The notes: generated by a model not told the origin, from the sequence alone. DNA of 64,000 bases from Paraburkholderia sp. BCC1885 (GCF_900996235.1 NZ_CAAJGM010000033.1:1-64000), one strand, 5' to 3'; shown: positions 1 to 8,411, counted from the stretch's first letter. Made by a program: numbers and translations.

Positions 1-125
1 TTCAAACATCGAGATCAATTTCTGGTCGGTATTCATTCGGTTCCCAACAAGAAAACGACTTTCGAGACCCGCCAATTTCGAATGTGGCGAACAGTCAGGC
101 TGAAAATGATTTGTTCAGACCTTCC
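1..125 (-). mobile_element. End of an IS5-family insertion sequence (truncated by the window edge)
   Basis: Read on the minus strand from position 125, the element opens GGAAGGTCTGAACAAATC, which resembles IS5-family terminal inverted repeats (E. coli IS5 starts GGAAGGTGCGAATAAG). The next four bases outside, TTAG at 126-129, fit the YTAR target this family duplicates. Eighty-nine bases inside the end, an ATG at 36-34 opens a minus-strand frame reading MNTDQKLISMFE up to the window edge, probably the start of the transposase. The other end and the second target copy lie outside the window, so the exact family and completeness cannot be settled. Confidence 0.6.
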
Positions 126-383
126 TTAGGCAATTTCTATGACGACGCATTTGCTAAGGTCAGGCTGGAGGCGACGCAAGCCTCCAGTTCGCGATGGCCT
201 TGTCGAACTGCGCTCCGATACGTTGGATGAGCGCGCGAGGACCGGACAGCACCGCCCCGCCACGCGCAGTGTGGTTGGGTTTGCGCATGGCTATCTAGCG
301 GCGATCATCAAAAGCCGTTGCAGAAACCGGCTCAGTTCACTGCGCGCAACGATAGTTACCACAGGCAGGATCGATCCGCCCCG
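126..383. other. Non-coding gap next to the IS end
   Basis: No gene is supported here. An 82-codon plus-strand frame (139-387) runs into the 3' end of the converging transporter gene and has no recognisable domain, so it looks like chance. The minus strand has short Arg-rich open stretches that may be decayed remains, but none is recognisable. Confidence 0.4.
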
Positions 384-1928
384 TTAGCGGCGTGAGCGAG
401 AAAAGTTTGTCAGCAGTGCGATAGCGATGAACGAGAAAGCTGATATTCCTGCAGTCACCAGCAACGCATCGGCGAACCCTTCGGCGTTTGCGGCCCGCGC
501 GGCCTCGATTGCCGACGCACGCAGCGAGGAAGGGAGAAGTCCAATCGTGTGCTCTGCATCGCCCGAGAGGACTTTATCGACAAATATGTGTAGCAACCGC
601 TCGTCGAGGATTGCGGGCCTGAAGGTAGCATCAAATATCGCATGGGTTCGCTGGGCCATAACAGCTCCCAACACGCCAACCGCCATGACGATACTCGAAA
701 ATCGAGTAGTCTGAGCAATCCCGGAAACCATGCCTGAGCGCTGTACAGGCGCTTCGCTCATGATCGCCCGCTGCGTCGTTCCGTTTAAGATTCCAACGCC
801 GAGCCCAATGACAGCCATAGCAATCGCTATATGCCAGTAACGGTGACTTGTCGCGAAGTGTGCAGCAGTCATATTCCCGACGCTTACGACCACCAGGCCC
901 ACACAAAGAAGAAATTGTGGCTTTTTGCCACGACCGATTCGACCGCCCACCGTCGGTCCAATTGCCATCGCTATCGCAAAGGGGAGCATCGCGGCACCTG
1001 CGGTCAAGGGCAGGAAGCCAAACCAGGTCTGCATGTAAAGCGGGAAAAGCGTCAGAAGAACTTGCCCTGCCGCCGCAAAACCAAACATGCCGATTACACC
1101 GGCAGTAAAAAGGCCGTTCCTGAACAGGCTCAGGTCGACCATCGCATGGGGGCGGCGTAATTCAACGGCTATGAAAACGATAAGCAGCGCCAAGGCAGCG
1201 CACAGCTTCGCGACGGTGGGGCCAGCCGTCCAACCCACGCTGCCCGCAGAGATCAGCGCCCAGATGAGTAAGCCTAGCGCACATGCAAATAACAGGCTTC
1301 CGACGGCGTCGACTGGATGGGAAACATTGCTACGCGAGTCTGGAACATGCTTGCGCACGAGATAGGCGATCAACACACCCAAAGGGGCGTTGACGAGGAA
1401 AATGGAGCGCCAGCCGAAGAGATAAGTAAATACGCCGCCGACAATCGGGGCCACGCAGGTGGTAATGCCTATGCAGGTCCCCCAGATCCCCCATGCTTTT
1501 GCTGCCAGCTTCGAATCGGTAAAGGCGTTGCCAATGATTGCGAGCGCTGAAGTTAGCTGCATGGCCGCGCCAACCCCTTGCACGGCTCGCGCGATGTTGA
1601 GCGCAAGCGGCGACCACGCCAAACCGCACAGGACCGACGCGACAGAAAAAATCAAAAGCCCCCAGAGCAGGAGGGTCCTCCTGCCATATTGGTCGGCTAA
1701 CCCACCCGCGGGCAAAAGACACGCTGCGAAGGTGATCATGTAAGCGCTGATCACCCACTCGAGTTGGTCAAACGCCGTCCGATAGCTGCGGGAAATGGAG
1801 GGCAGAGAAAGTGCCACCATGTTCGCGTCCAGAACCACCAGTACGCACAATGAAGTGGCAATGGTGAGCAGAAGGAACTCTGAGCGCTTCAATGAAATTT
1901 GCTCAGTCGCAGGTTTTATGACTTGCAT
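384..1928 (-). CDS. MFS transporter, DHA2 (EmrB/QacA-type) drug:H+ antiporter
   Basis: A 514-residue inner-membrane protein made almost wholly of hydrophobic segments, the length and pattern expected of 14-helix DHA2 exporters. Helix 1 begins near residue 19. The loop 2-3 signature GGLADQYGRRT lies near residues 75-86, and the antiporter motif with GVGAAMQLTSA follows near residue 118. Family members export hydrophobic drugs, dyes or metabolites using the proton gradient; the substrate here is unknown. The gene is the last of three in the same direction (tautomerase, MHS symporter, this gene) with an 83-base gap to the one before, so it is probably co-transcribed under the MarR-type operators near 4.25 kb. 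The ATG at 1928 has only a weak ribosome binding site. Confidence 0.85.
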   Translation of the reverse strand: MQVIKPATEQISLKRSEFLLLTIATSLCVLVVLDANMVALSLPSISRSYRTAFDQLEWVISAYMITFAACLLPAGGLADQYGRRTLLLWGLLIFSVASVLCGLAWSPLALNIARAVQGVGAAMQLTSALAIIGNAFTDSKLAAKAWGIWGTCIGITTCVAPIVGGVFTYLFGWRSIFLVNAPLGVLIAYLVRKHVPDSRSNVSHPVDAVGSLLFACALGLLIWALISAGSVGWTAGPTVAKLCAALALLIVFIAVELRRPHAMVDLSLFRNGLFTAGVIGMFGFAAAGQVLLTLFPLYMQTWFGFLPLTAGAAMLPFAIAMAIGPTVGGRIGRGKKPQFLLCVGLVVVSVGNMTAAHFATSHRYWHIAIAMAVIGLGVGILNGTTQRAIMSEAPVQRSGMVSGIAQTTRFSSIVMAVGVLGAVMAQRTHAIFDATFRPAILDERLLHIFVDKVLSGDAEHTIGLLPSSLRASAIEAARAANAEGFADALLVTAGISAFSFIAIALLTNFSRSRR

Positions 1929-2011
1929 AGTTTTCGGATGCGTACAGATATCAAGTCCGTCGATCAGGCTGGTAAGGCGTAGCCCAATCGAACGCGGGCT
2001 GCATACCTCGT

Positions 2012-3676
2012 CTATGCGTCAAGAGCGCGTGTCCTCGTTTCCGGAAGAAAGATCAGACCTACGACAAACGACACAGCAGCGATGCAAACCGGATACCAAA
2101 GTCCCGCGTACATATTTCCGGTTGCGGCTACGAGGCCAAACGCTGTCGTCGGGAGGAAGCCGCCGAACCATCCGTTGCCGATGTGATAAGGCAACGACAT
2201 CGCGGTGTAGCGGATACGTGTGGGGAAAAGCTCGACAAGCACAGCAGCGATCGGCCCATAGACCATGGCAACGAGAAAGACCAGCGCGACCAGCATGATC
2301 ATGACCATTACGTAATTGATGCGTGATACGTCGGCAGCCGCTGGATAACCCACGGCTTTGATCTGTTGGGCAAGATTCTTTGAAAATGCCGCTGCTTTCG
2401 CTTTCTGCTCGCCGCCAGACAATCCCGCACCTTCATATGCCGGTACGACCACGCTACCGATACGAACCGATGCAACCGTTCCCGCTGGGGCGGCTATGTT
2501 CTCGTAGTCGACCGACGCCTTAGCCAGGAATGACTTGGCAATGTCGCAAGACCGCTCAAACTGAGACGTGCCAACCGGATTGAACTGGAAGGAACAGGCC
2601 TGCGGATCAGCGAGAACCGCGACAGGGGCGCGTTGCTGTGCTTCGGCCAGCGCCGGATTTGCATACCGGGTGAGACCGTGGAAAATCGGGAAATAGCCCA
2701 ATGCTGCCAGCAGGAACCCCGCCAGCATGATTGGCTTACGGCCAATACGGTCGGACAAAGAGCCGAAGAAAACGATCATCGGTGTACCGATCAACAGTGC
2801 GGCCGCGACGAGCAGATTGGCAGTAACGGCATCGACTTTCAGGGTCTGGGTCAAAAAGAACAAGGTATAGAACTGGCCCGCGTACCAGATGACCGACTGC
2901 CCAGCAACGACGCCAAAGAGTGCAATGAGAACGAGACGGATGTTCTTCCATTCGCCAAAGGCTTCCTTGATAGGCGCTTTTGATGTCGTTTTCTCCGCCT
3001 TCATCTTCAGAAATACAGGCGATTCGCTAAGCGTCATGCGAATCCATACAGAGAGCGAAACCAGCACGACGGAGAAAACAAATGGAACACGCCATCCCCA
3101 ATCGGCAAAGGCGTGCTCGCCGAGCACGAGACGTGTGCCCAGGATAACTAGTAACGACAGGAAAAAGCCCAGCGTTGCCGTGGTCTGAATCCAGGCAGTA
3201 TAGGCGCCCCGACGTTCTGGCGGAGCATGCTCGGCGACGTATGTCGCCGCTCCGCCGTACTCTCCGCCGAGGGCCAGCCCCTGGACGAGCCGTAAGACGA
3301 CCAGCAGCGCCGGCGCAGCAATCCCTATGCTGGCATATGACGGCAATATGCCGACGAGGAACGTCGATGCCCCCATGAGCAAGATGGTGACAAGAAACGT
3401 GTATTTGCGCCCAACGAGGTCGCCGAGGCGGCCGAATACTAACGCGCCGAACGGCCGGACCGCAAATCCGGCCGCGAACGCCAGCAAAGCGAAAATGAAA
3501 GAAGCGGTCTCGTTCACACCGGAGAAAAACTGCTTTGCGACGATAGCCGCAAGCGATCCGTACAGGTAAAAGTCATACCACTCGAATACAGTGCCAAGGG
3601 ACGACGCAAAGATGACCTTCCGCTCGTTGCGTGTCATCCTGGGCGACGCTGCGGCCACCATCGTAGAAGTGTTCAC
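2012..3676 (-). CDS. MFS transporter, metabolite:H+ symporter (MHS) family
   Basis: A 554-residue transporter of the sugar-porter-like MHS group, which imports organic acids such as ketoglutarate, shikimate or aromatic acids with protons. The family opening FEWYDFYLYGSLAA is near residue 27, and the loop 2-3 motif RPFGALVFGRLGDLVGRK follows near residues 65-82. A hydrophilic insertion of about 110 residues sits between late helices (roughly residues 345-455), seen in a subset of the family. I chose the GTG at 3676, which has a GGAG five bases upstream. The longer reading frame to 3838 would run through the tautomerase stop region and has no family similarity. It lies 61 bases after the tautomerase gene, so it probably imports that enzyme's substrate or a precursor. 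Confidence 0.85.
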   Translation of the reverse strand: MNTSTMVAAASPRMTRNERKVIFASSLGTVFEWYDFYLYGSLAAIVAKQFFSGVNETASFIFALLAFAAGFAVRPFGALVFGRLGDLVGRKYTFLVTILLMGASTFLVGILPSYASIGIAAPALLVVLRLVQGLALGGEYGGAATYVAEHAPPERRGAYTAWIQTTATLGFFLSLLVILGTRLVLGEHAFADWGWRVPFVFSVVLVSLSVWIRMTLSESPVFLKMKAEKTTSKAPIKEAFGEWKNIRLVLIALFGVVAGQSVIWYAGQFYTLFFLTQTLKVDAVTANLLVAAALLIGTPMIVFFGSLSDRIGRKPIMLAGFLLAALGYFPIFHGLTRYANPALAEAQQRAPVAVLADPQACSFQFNPVGTSQFERSCDIAKSFLAKASVDYENIAAPAGTVASVRIGSVVVPAYEGAGLSGGEQKAKAAAFSKNLAQQIKAVGYPAAADVSRINYVMVMIMLVALVFLVAMVYGPIAAVLVELFPTRIRYTAMSLPYHIGNGWFGGFLPTTAFGLVAATGNMYAGLWYPVCIAAVSFVVGLIFLPETRTRALDA

Positions 3677-3737
3677 ATCCTCTCCGTTTGTTCTGTCGTT
3701 GCGCCCTGCTCCACGCGCGATGCCATCTTCTTGTGAT

Positions 3738-4178
3738 CTACTTGCCCAGACTGAGCATATAGTCTCTGTCGGCTTGAGCCAGGCTCTCCAGCCAGCTATC
3801 TTCCTGTCCCGGTTGAGGTAGTTCGCAACCGTATTCAATCATCTGAAGCGGGGGAATTTCGGAGATGTAGGCCCAGATAAAGCGCCGCTCGACGCCAGCG
3901 ATTTCCGCTACGGAGCCGACGATTCCAGACAGCAGCAACCTCTTTCTGTCATCGGGTCGCCCGGCCCGGATGTGCCCATGAACAAAAATTTGCTCTGCTC
4001 GAAGCGGTGCGCCGCCGATGAAGTGATTTCCCGCTGTCACCTCGTTGAATATCACTTGTGCAAAGAATCCTTGCGCGCCAGTCGCTTCGTTATGTGAGCG
4101 CGTGATAGCTTGCGCGATCTTCAGTTTTTGGTCTTCGGAGAGACGCCCTGCGGCGGCTGAAACAGAATAGGTGGGCAT
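3738..4178 (-). CDS. Tautomerase-superfamily protein, cis-3-chloroacrylate dehalogenase/Cg10062-like
   Basis: A 146-residue, double-length tautomerase (Tautomerase_3 type) whose Met is followed by the catalytic proline. Numbering from that proline, it keeps all six residues known to matter in cis-CaaD: Pro1, His28, Arg70, Arg73, Tyr103 and Glu114, and it shares segments such as IFVHG and MIEYG with that enzyme as I recall it. cis-CaaD hydrolyses cis-3-chloroacrylate to malonate semialdehyde. The related Cg10062 has the same six residues but is a poor dehalogenase and hydrates acetylenic acids, so the true substrate is open. The start at 4178 is preferred over 4193 because it follows AGGGA at good spacing and exposes Pro1. 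It leads a three-gene operon with two transporters. Confidence 0.85.
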   Translation of the reverse strand: MPTYSVSAAAGRLSEDQKLKIAQAITRSHNEATGAQGFFAQVIFNEVTAGNHFIGGAPLRAEQIFVHGHIRAGRPDDRKRLLLSGIVGSVAEIAGVERRFIWAYISEIPPLQMIEYGCELPQPGQEDSWLESLAQADRDYMLSLGK

Positions 4179-4208
4179 TGCTTTTTCCCTCATTCAAAAA
4201 ACCCGGCT

Positions 4209-4294
4209 TAGATGTACATACATCTATTTGCCCGGCCTTTGTTCAGATGTACCTACAACTATCGGCCTGTTGCAACATAGTTGTAGGTACATCT
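4209..4294. promoter_or_regulatory. Three-copy palindromic operator, probable MarR binding sites
   Basis: The gap upstream of the tautomerase operon holds three versions of one palindrome, AGATGTA-N2-TACATCT: TAGATGTA-CA-TACATCTA at 4209-4226, AGATGTA-CC-TACAACTAT at 4245-4262 and ATAGTTGTA-GG-TACATCT at 4277-4294. The second and third are also perfect 18-base inverted copies of each other around a 14-base spacer. Size and symmetry fit dimer sites of MarR-type repressors, and a marR-like gene lies directly upstream at 4349-4780. Inference: the regulator controls the tautomerase-transporter operon. Two further short palindromes at 4315-4331 and 4332-4342 sit just after the marR stop. Confidence 0.75.
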
Positions 4295-4348
4295 TATTAG
4301 AGGGAGTGCTTCCAGGTAACACGTGTTTACCCGGTGACACCGATCAAC

Positions 4349-4780
4349 CTAAAGCGCGCTGCCAGTTCGCTGCAACGACTCGAGTGCCTCAAGGAGACGC
4401 TTGTTTGCCGGCCCCTTCATGAACCGCTGCACTTCGTTTTCGACCTTTTTCTGGGCAACTTCCCAATGCGGCTCGGCCCGTCGAAGCATCTTTTTCCCGT
4501 CCGCACTTAGTTGCGCGACCTTGTACCGCGCGTCCTCGTCAGCCGACACGGTCACCCATCCTGCATTGATCAGCACCTTCAGATTGCGTGAGATGGTTGT
4601 CTTATCCAGAGCCGCCTCAGCGGCGATTTCTGTATACGTTGCAGCTTTCAGGCGCTCAAGAGCTCTCAACAGGGAAAACTGCGTGATTTTCAGCCCTATG
4701 GGGCGCAGCGCCTCGTCGTAAACGCTAGTGAGGGCGTTCGCCGAACGTCGAAATTGTGTGCAATAGCAATCTGTAAACAT
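4349..4780 (-). CDS. MarR-family transcriptional regulator
   Basis: A 143-residue winged-helix protein of usual MarR length. The recognition region reads TYTEIAAEAALDKTTISRNL near residues 49-68, followed by the wing with ADEDARYKVAQLS. MarR proteins are dimeric repressors released by small, often phenolic or carboxylic ligands. I start it at the ATG at 4780 rather than an upstream TTG, since the six extra residues are not family-like. It points the same way as the tautomerase operon 170 bases downstream, whose promoter gap carries three palindromes suited to a MarR dimer. It is therefore probably the local regulator of that operon. Confidence 0.85.
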   Translation of the reverse strand: MFTDCYCTQFRRSANALTSVYDEALRPIGLKITQFSLLRALERLKAATYTEIAAEAALDKTTISRNLKVLINAGWVTVSADEDARYKVAQLSADGKKMLRRAEPHWEVAQKKVENEVQRFMKGPANKRLLEALESLQRTGSAL

Positions 4781-5118
4781 TCTCAGCGCCAGTAGCAATC
4801 CGCTGGCCCTGCGCGCACCGAATCAGCGGCGGGACAGAGGTAATGAAAAGGTAGATGCAGCTACAACAGTATAGGGCACTTTGCAACCACGCGCGCCCTA
4901 TGACAGAAGTTCGCGCGGCAAACGCCATCCCAGCGCCGTACCCTAAGGCATCCGGGAATGCACGAATACGTCGCGAATTATTCGCCCGCTCAGGCCACAT
5001 TCCGGCGCGATATCTGAGGCGGCGGCCCAAGTGTCCGCAAGAAGGCGAGACACAACATGTAGCCGAGCCACACGGGCAGGGATTGGATCATGCGCCGGTG
5101 CGATTGCCTTCAGGCGCC
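4781..5118. other. 338-base intergenic gap
   Basis: I see no convincing gene. Overlapping plus-strand frames here (from 4855 and 5031) run antisense through the next marR gene and have Arg/Pro-rich shadow composition. The stretch must hold the promoter of the MarR gene at 4349-4780, but no clear -35/-10 pair stands out. Confidence 0.5.
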
Positions 5119-5664
5119 CTAGGCATTTTCGGCGGAAGTGTCTTCGAATGCGGCAAGGAACTCGTCAGAGGAGACATAATCGGCGAGAGCCCGCAGCGTG
5201 GCCGCCGACTCCGGCCCCAATACGTCCTCGACGCGCTGGTTTACCGCGGTCCAGTGCACGAACGCCGCGCGAACTCGTGCTGCGCCGAGACGCGTCAGGG
5301 CCGCGTGCTTGGCACGCCGGTCCTGCTCATCAGGTTGAAGCTCGACCAGGCCACCCCGGATCAGAGGCCGAAGTGCGTGTGTCACCGCGGAAATCTGTAT
5401 CGCGAGCTTCGTCGCCAAATCCTGCAACGTGGGAGGCACGCCTTCATTGCTGGTGGTAAGCCGCTCGATCTCAGCTAAAAGACCCGCCTGAGTCGCCTTC
5501 AGTCCAACCGCGGCAAACGCCTCGTCGTAGAGGTTGCCCATGCGACGGGCCGCCCGCCGCAGCGCGGTGTTCGTGCATGCCAGTTCCTCGAAGAACTCCA
5601 ACTCTTCGGCTTTCGTCTTAGCCCGACTGCGGCCCACCTTTGTTTCACCCAGTTTTTTTCTCAT
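5119..5664 (-). CDS. MarR-family transcriptional regulator
   Basis: A 181-residue MarR-type protein with a charged N-terminal extension (KKLGETKVGRSRAKTKAEE) before the helical dimerisation region NTALRRAARRMGNLYDEAF. The helix-turn-helix lies near residues 88-112 (LQDLATKLAIQISAVTHALR) and the wing contains PDEQDRRAKHAALT. The ATG at 5664 is chosen because the upstream extension has no family character, although its ribosome binding site is weak. It faces away from the divergent tautomerase-FAH set and stands alone, so its target is unclear. Only the general fold is shared with the MarR protein at 4349-4780. Confidence 0.8.
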   Translation of the reverse strand: MRKKLGETKVGRSRAKTKAEELEFFEELACTNTALRRAARRMGNLYDEAFAAVGLKATQAGLLAEIERLTTSNEGVPPTLQDLATKLAIQISAVTHALRPLIRGGLVELQPDEQDRRAKHAALTRLGAARVRAAFVHWTAVNQRVEDVLGPESAATLRALADYVSSDEFLAAFEDTSAENA

Positions 5665-5795
5665 AGCGAAATGATGATCGAGTGAAGAACCAATGACAAG
5701 TACCCGTAACTCCGTCTGCCTATAGAAGCGGATTTTAAAAAATAGCACTGACTCCGACGCTCGGCATCTGGGCGCACGGCATTGAAGCGGCCGAC

Positions 5796-6710
5796 CTAAT
5801 CGTCATGCAATTCCGAAGCGCCCCGCTCAAACGAGCGGATCATCGAATCGCCAAGTAACTCGACCGCGCGTCGCAACGCGCCTAACTGATGCGGGAAAAC
5901 CAGCCAGATGTCGAACGAGAGGGAAAAATCGGCTATTTCAACGACAGAAAGTCGGTCTTTCAACGTGCTGCGAGCGAGCACAGTTTCGGGAACCAGTCCC
6001 AATCCCAGACCCGCGGAGACCAGTCTCAATTGCATGTCTATACCGTGGGTATCCACGCTCAGCCGCAAACTTCGCGCTGTTTCGTTCATCGCTCGCTCGA
6101 GCGCCGCCCTGTACCCGCAACCTTGCGGGTTAAGGATCCAATCCCGTGTAGCAAGTGCCTTTACCGTAGTTGGCCCCTCCACTAAAGGCTGCGCCTTGCT
6201 TTGTACCGCCAGCACTTTGAACGTCGCCATGTAGCGCCCAGCCAGTTCCTCCACCGGCGTCGCTCCGCTCGGCAACATCAGAACCGCCGCGTCAATCGAG
6301 CCACCTTCGATCATGCGATGCAAACCCGAACTCCAATCGGTGAGGAGCCGCACATCAAGCATTGGAAACGCGCTTTTAATGTTGACGACAGCATCGTAGA
6401 GCACGAGCTCGGCAACCGTCTGGGGCAATCCGACGCGAAGCGTGCCAAACGGTGTGGCCCCTTCCCGAGGCATGTCGAGCAGGCGATCAAGGTTTCTTAA
6501 TACCGGCACGGCCTGCTCGTAAATTCTGGCTGCTAGTGCTGTCACTCGGGGAGGCTTTGAATTGCGGTCAAAGAGTTCGGCGCCCAACAACTCTTCGAGA
6601 CGTTGTATGCGCCGTGAAACCGCTGACTGCGTTACACACAGCTTTGCGGCGGCCCGCGTCAACGAGGCCTCCTCGATCACGGTAACGAACGATCTCAGAT
6701 CATCAATCAT
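5796..6710 (-). CDS. LysR-family transcriptional regulator
   Basis: A 304-residue LysR regulator of standard length. The N-terminal winged helix-turn-helix is clear (LTRAAAKLCVTQSAVSRRIQ, residues 16-35), followed by a two-lobed effector-binding domain from about residue 90. It is divergent from the tautomerase-FAH-SDR genes starting at 6866. The 155-base gap between them carries the inverted repeat ATCATG-N5-CATGAT at 6722-6738, twelve bases from its own start, which suits autoregulation and control of the divergent genes. The effector is unknown, presumably the pathway substrate. Confidence 0.88.
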   Translation of the reverse strand: MIDDLRSFVTVIEEASLTRAAAKLCVTQSAVSRRIQRLEELLGAELFDRNSKPPRVTALAARIYEQAVPVLRNLDRLLDMPREGATPFGTLRVGLPQTVAELVLYDAVVNIKSAFPMLDVRLLTDWSSGLHRMIEGGSIDAAVLMLPSGATPVEELAGRYMATFKVLAVQSKAQPLVEGPTTVKALATRDWILNPQGCGYRAALERAMNETARSLRLSVDTHGIDMQLRLVSAGLGLGLVPETVLARSTLKDRLSVVEIADFSLSFDIWLVFPHQLGALRRAVELLGDSMIRSFERGASELHDD

Positions 6711-6721
6711 TATTCCGTTCC

Positions 6722-6738
6722 ATCATGTCTAGCATGAT
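6722..6738. promoter_or_regulatory. Inverted repeat, probable LysR operator
   Basis: ATCATG-TCTAG-CATGAT is a perfect six-base inverted repeat with a five-base spacer, in the gap between the divergent LysR gene and the tautomerase gene. Its size matches LysR-type binding boxes, and its position close to the LysR start suggests autoregulation. No clear -35/-10 pair could be assigned. Confidence 0.5.
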
Positions 6739-6865
6739 TAATATGCGCTTGCGGAAGAGATAAGCCGAGTCTAACCTATGCATTCATCGCGCGCCACCGC
6801 CGCCCCTGTTCACGGCGCGCCGTCACGTCACGATGGCGAAATGCCGTCAATTTAAGGTGCTAAAC

Positions 6866-7258
6866 ATGCCGCTCGTTCGAATCAATCTTTCCAAAGATGC
6901 ATCTCCAGAGGTCGTCCGCGCAGTCAGCGAGTCGGTCTATGACGCGATGATCAACATCGCCAACGTGCCCGCAAACGATAAGTTCCAGGTGATTACGCGT
7001 CATGCTTCCGACGAGCTTGTGTACCCTGAGGAGGGCTACCTGGGCGTCTCATACTCGCCCGGCATCATCTTCATTCAGGTGACCTGGAATGCAGGGCGGA
7101 CTGTCGAAATCAAAAAAGCCTTCTATCGCGCGGTCGCGGACAGCATCCATACCCGAGCCGGCGTTCGTAAAGAGGATGTGTGGATCAGCCTTGTGGACGT
7201 CGCTCGCGAAGACTGGTCTTTCGGTAACGGCGAAATGCAATACGCGCCAAAGGTGTGA
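6866..7258 (+). CDS. Tautomerase-superfamily protein, malonate semialdehyde decarboxylase-like
   Basis: A 130-residue protein starting Met-Pro, so Pro1 can act as catalytic base or Schiff-base amine. It resembles malonate semialdehyde decarboxylase (MSAD) in length and in features such as VPANDKFQVITRH, which places an Asp at position 37 as in MSAD, and DWSFGNG near the C-terminus. Of the two MSAD arginines, one equivalent (Arg77 here) is kept while the position of Arg73 appears to be lost next to a one-residue insertion, so decarboxylase activity is uncertain. The start at 6866 follows AAGG and exposes Pro1; the longer frame from 6833 does not. It leads an apparent operon with the FAH-family and SDR genes, divergent from the LysR gene. 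Confidence 0.8.
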   Translation: MPLVRINLSKDASPEVVRAVSESVYDAMINIANVPANDKFQVITRHASDELVYPEEGYLGVSYSPGIIFIQVTWNAGRTVEIKKAFYRAVADSIHTRAGVRKEDVWISLVDVAREDWSFGNGEMQYAPKV

Positions 7259-7499
7259 AGCTCAGCCACCCTGCGGAGATATCACAGCCACTATTGAGCC
7301 CGGCCTGCAACAAGCGTGGTGGGGAGACATGCCACGGCTTATTTGCATGCGCCAAGTCCTGCTTCCGCGACCGCGGATCGGCAACCTTGAGAATCACGCA
7401 TCGCATAGCGTCGTGCCGGCATTTCTCAGCCCAAGCCTTTTTGGAATCTGCAGGCGCGACCTCCCTTCCAACAATCAAGCATCTGTGAAGCAAACCACC

Positions 7500-8381
7500 A
7501 TGCGCCTGGCAAACCTGTTAGTTGATGGCCGAAAGACCGTCTCCGTCGTTTCAGCTGATGGCCGGACCTACTGGCCCGTCACCAGCCTGGTGCCGGATTT
7601 TGCCGGCGATATGGTCGACCTGATACGGGAATATGACGCGATCAAGTCGCGCCTGAGCACAAAGGTCGCAGGAATGACGTTGAGAGAGTCGATGATTCTC
7701 GCGCCCATCGACCAGCCTCGACGCAACATTTTTTGCGTCGGGAAAAACTATAGCGAGCATGCGGCGGAATTCCAGAAATCCGGCTTCGACCATAGCGCTA
7801 AAGATGGTGAATTCGCCCCCGAGGCACCCGTCGTATTCACTAAACCGGCTTCCACTGTCATCGGTCCGGGTGCGGAAATTCCGCGTCATGCAAACGTGAC
7901 GAGTCAGCTCGATTACGAGGCTGAATTAGGTGTGGTGATCGGAAAAGGGGGACGTGGTATCACGAAGAGTGACGCCATGAATCATGTCTTTGGATACACG
8001 GTGATCAATGACGTCACCGCCCGCGATTTGCAAAAGCTGCATCGGCAGTGGTTCATCGGCAAGGCGCTTGACGGTTTCTGTCCCATGGGGCCGTATGTAG
8101 TCACGGCAGATGAAGTGGACGGTCAGAACCTCGATATAAGATGTTGGGTAAACGGTGAGTTACGCCAGAATTCAAACACCCGTCAGCTTATTTTCGACAT
8201 TCCAACACTTATCGCAACACTCTCCGCCGGTATCGAACTTCAGCCAGGTGACGTGATTGCAACGGGTACACCGGCAGGTGTGGGCATTGGCTTCAGCCCA
8301 CCGAAGTTCCTGCAAGCGGGTGATGAAGTTCGCATTGAAATCCAGAACGTCGGTGTCCTGGTCAACAAGATCGGCGGCTAA
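7500..8381 (+). CDS. Fumarylacetoacetate hydrolase (FAH) family protein
   Basis: A 293-residue FAH-fold protein. The catalytic His-Glu pair lies in NYSEHAAEF (His87, Glu90), and the divalent-metal ligands are in DYEAEL (Glu140, Glu142) and INDVTARD (Asp171). The C-terminal GDVIATGTPAGVG motif is typical. Relatives hydrolyse or decarboxylate beta-dicarbonyl compounds such as acylpyruvates, oxaloacetate or ring-cleavage products, releasing smaller acids. The start at 7500 fits the family N-terminus; the same frame stays open far upstream (from 7089) but overlaps the tautomerase gene and has no similarity. Being next to a tautomerase suggests consecutive steps in catabolism of an organic acid or aromatic compound. 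The exact substrate cannot be read from sequence. Confidence 0.85.
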   Translation: MRLANLLVDGRKTVSVVSADGRTYWPVTSLVPDFAGDMVDLIREYDAIKSRLSTKVAGMTLRESMILAPIDQPRRNIFCVGKNYSEHAAEFQKSGFDHSAKDGEFAPEAPVVFTKPASTVIGPGAEIPRHANVTSQLDYEAELGVVIGKGGRGITKSDAMNHVFGYTVINDVTARDLQKLHRQWFIGKALDGFCPMGPYVVTADEVDGQNLDIRCWVNGELRQNSNTRQLIFDIPTLIATLSAGIELQPGDVIATGTPAGVGIGFSPPKFLQAGDEVRIEIQNVGVLVNKIGG

Positions 8382-8411
8382 TCTCGATCTACATGGCCGA
8401 GTGAAGCGCTA

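Noticed and set aside
3677..3838. Longer N-terminus for the MHS transporter
   Set aside because: The extra 54 codons overlap the end of the tautomerase gene and resemble no transporter; a GTG with GGAG at 3676 fits better.
7089..7499. Longer N-terminus for the FAH-family protein
   Set aside because: It overlaps the tautomerase coding sequence and is not FAH-like; the family starts at the ATG at 7500.
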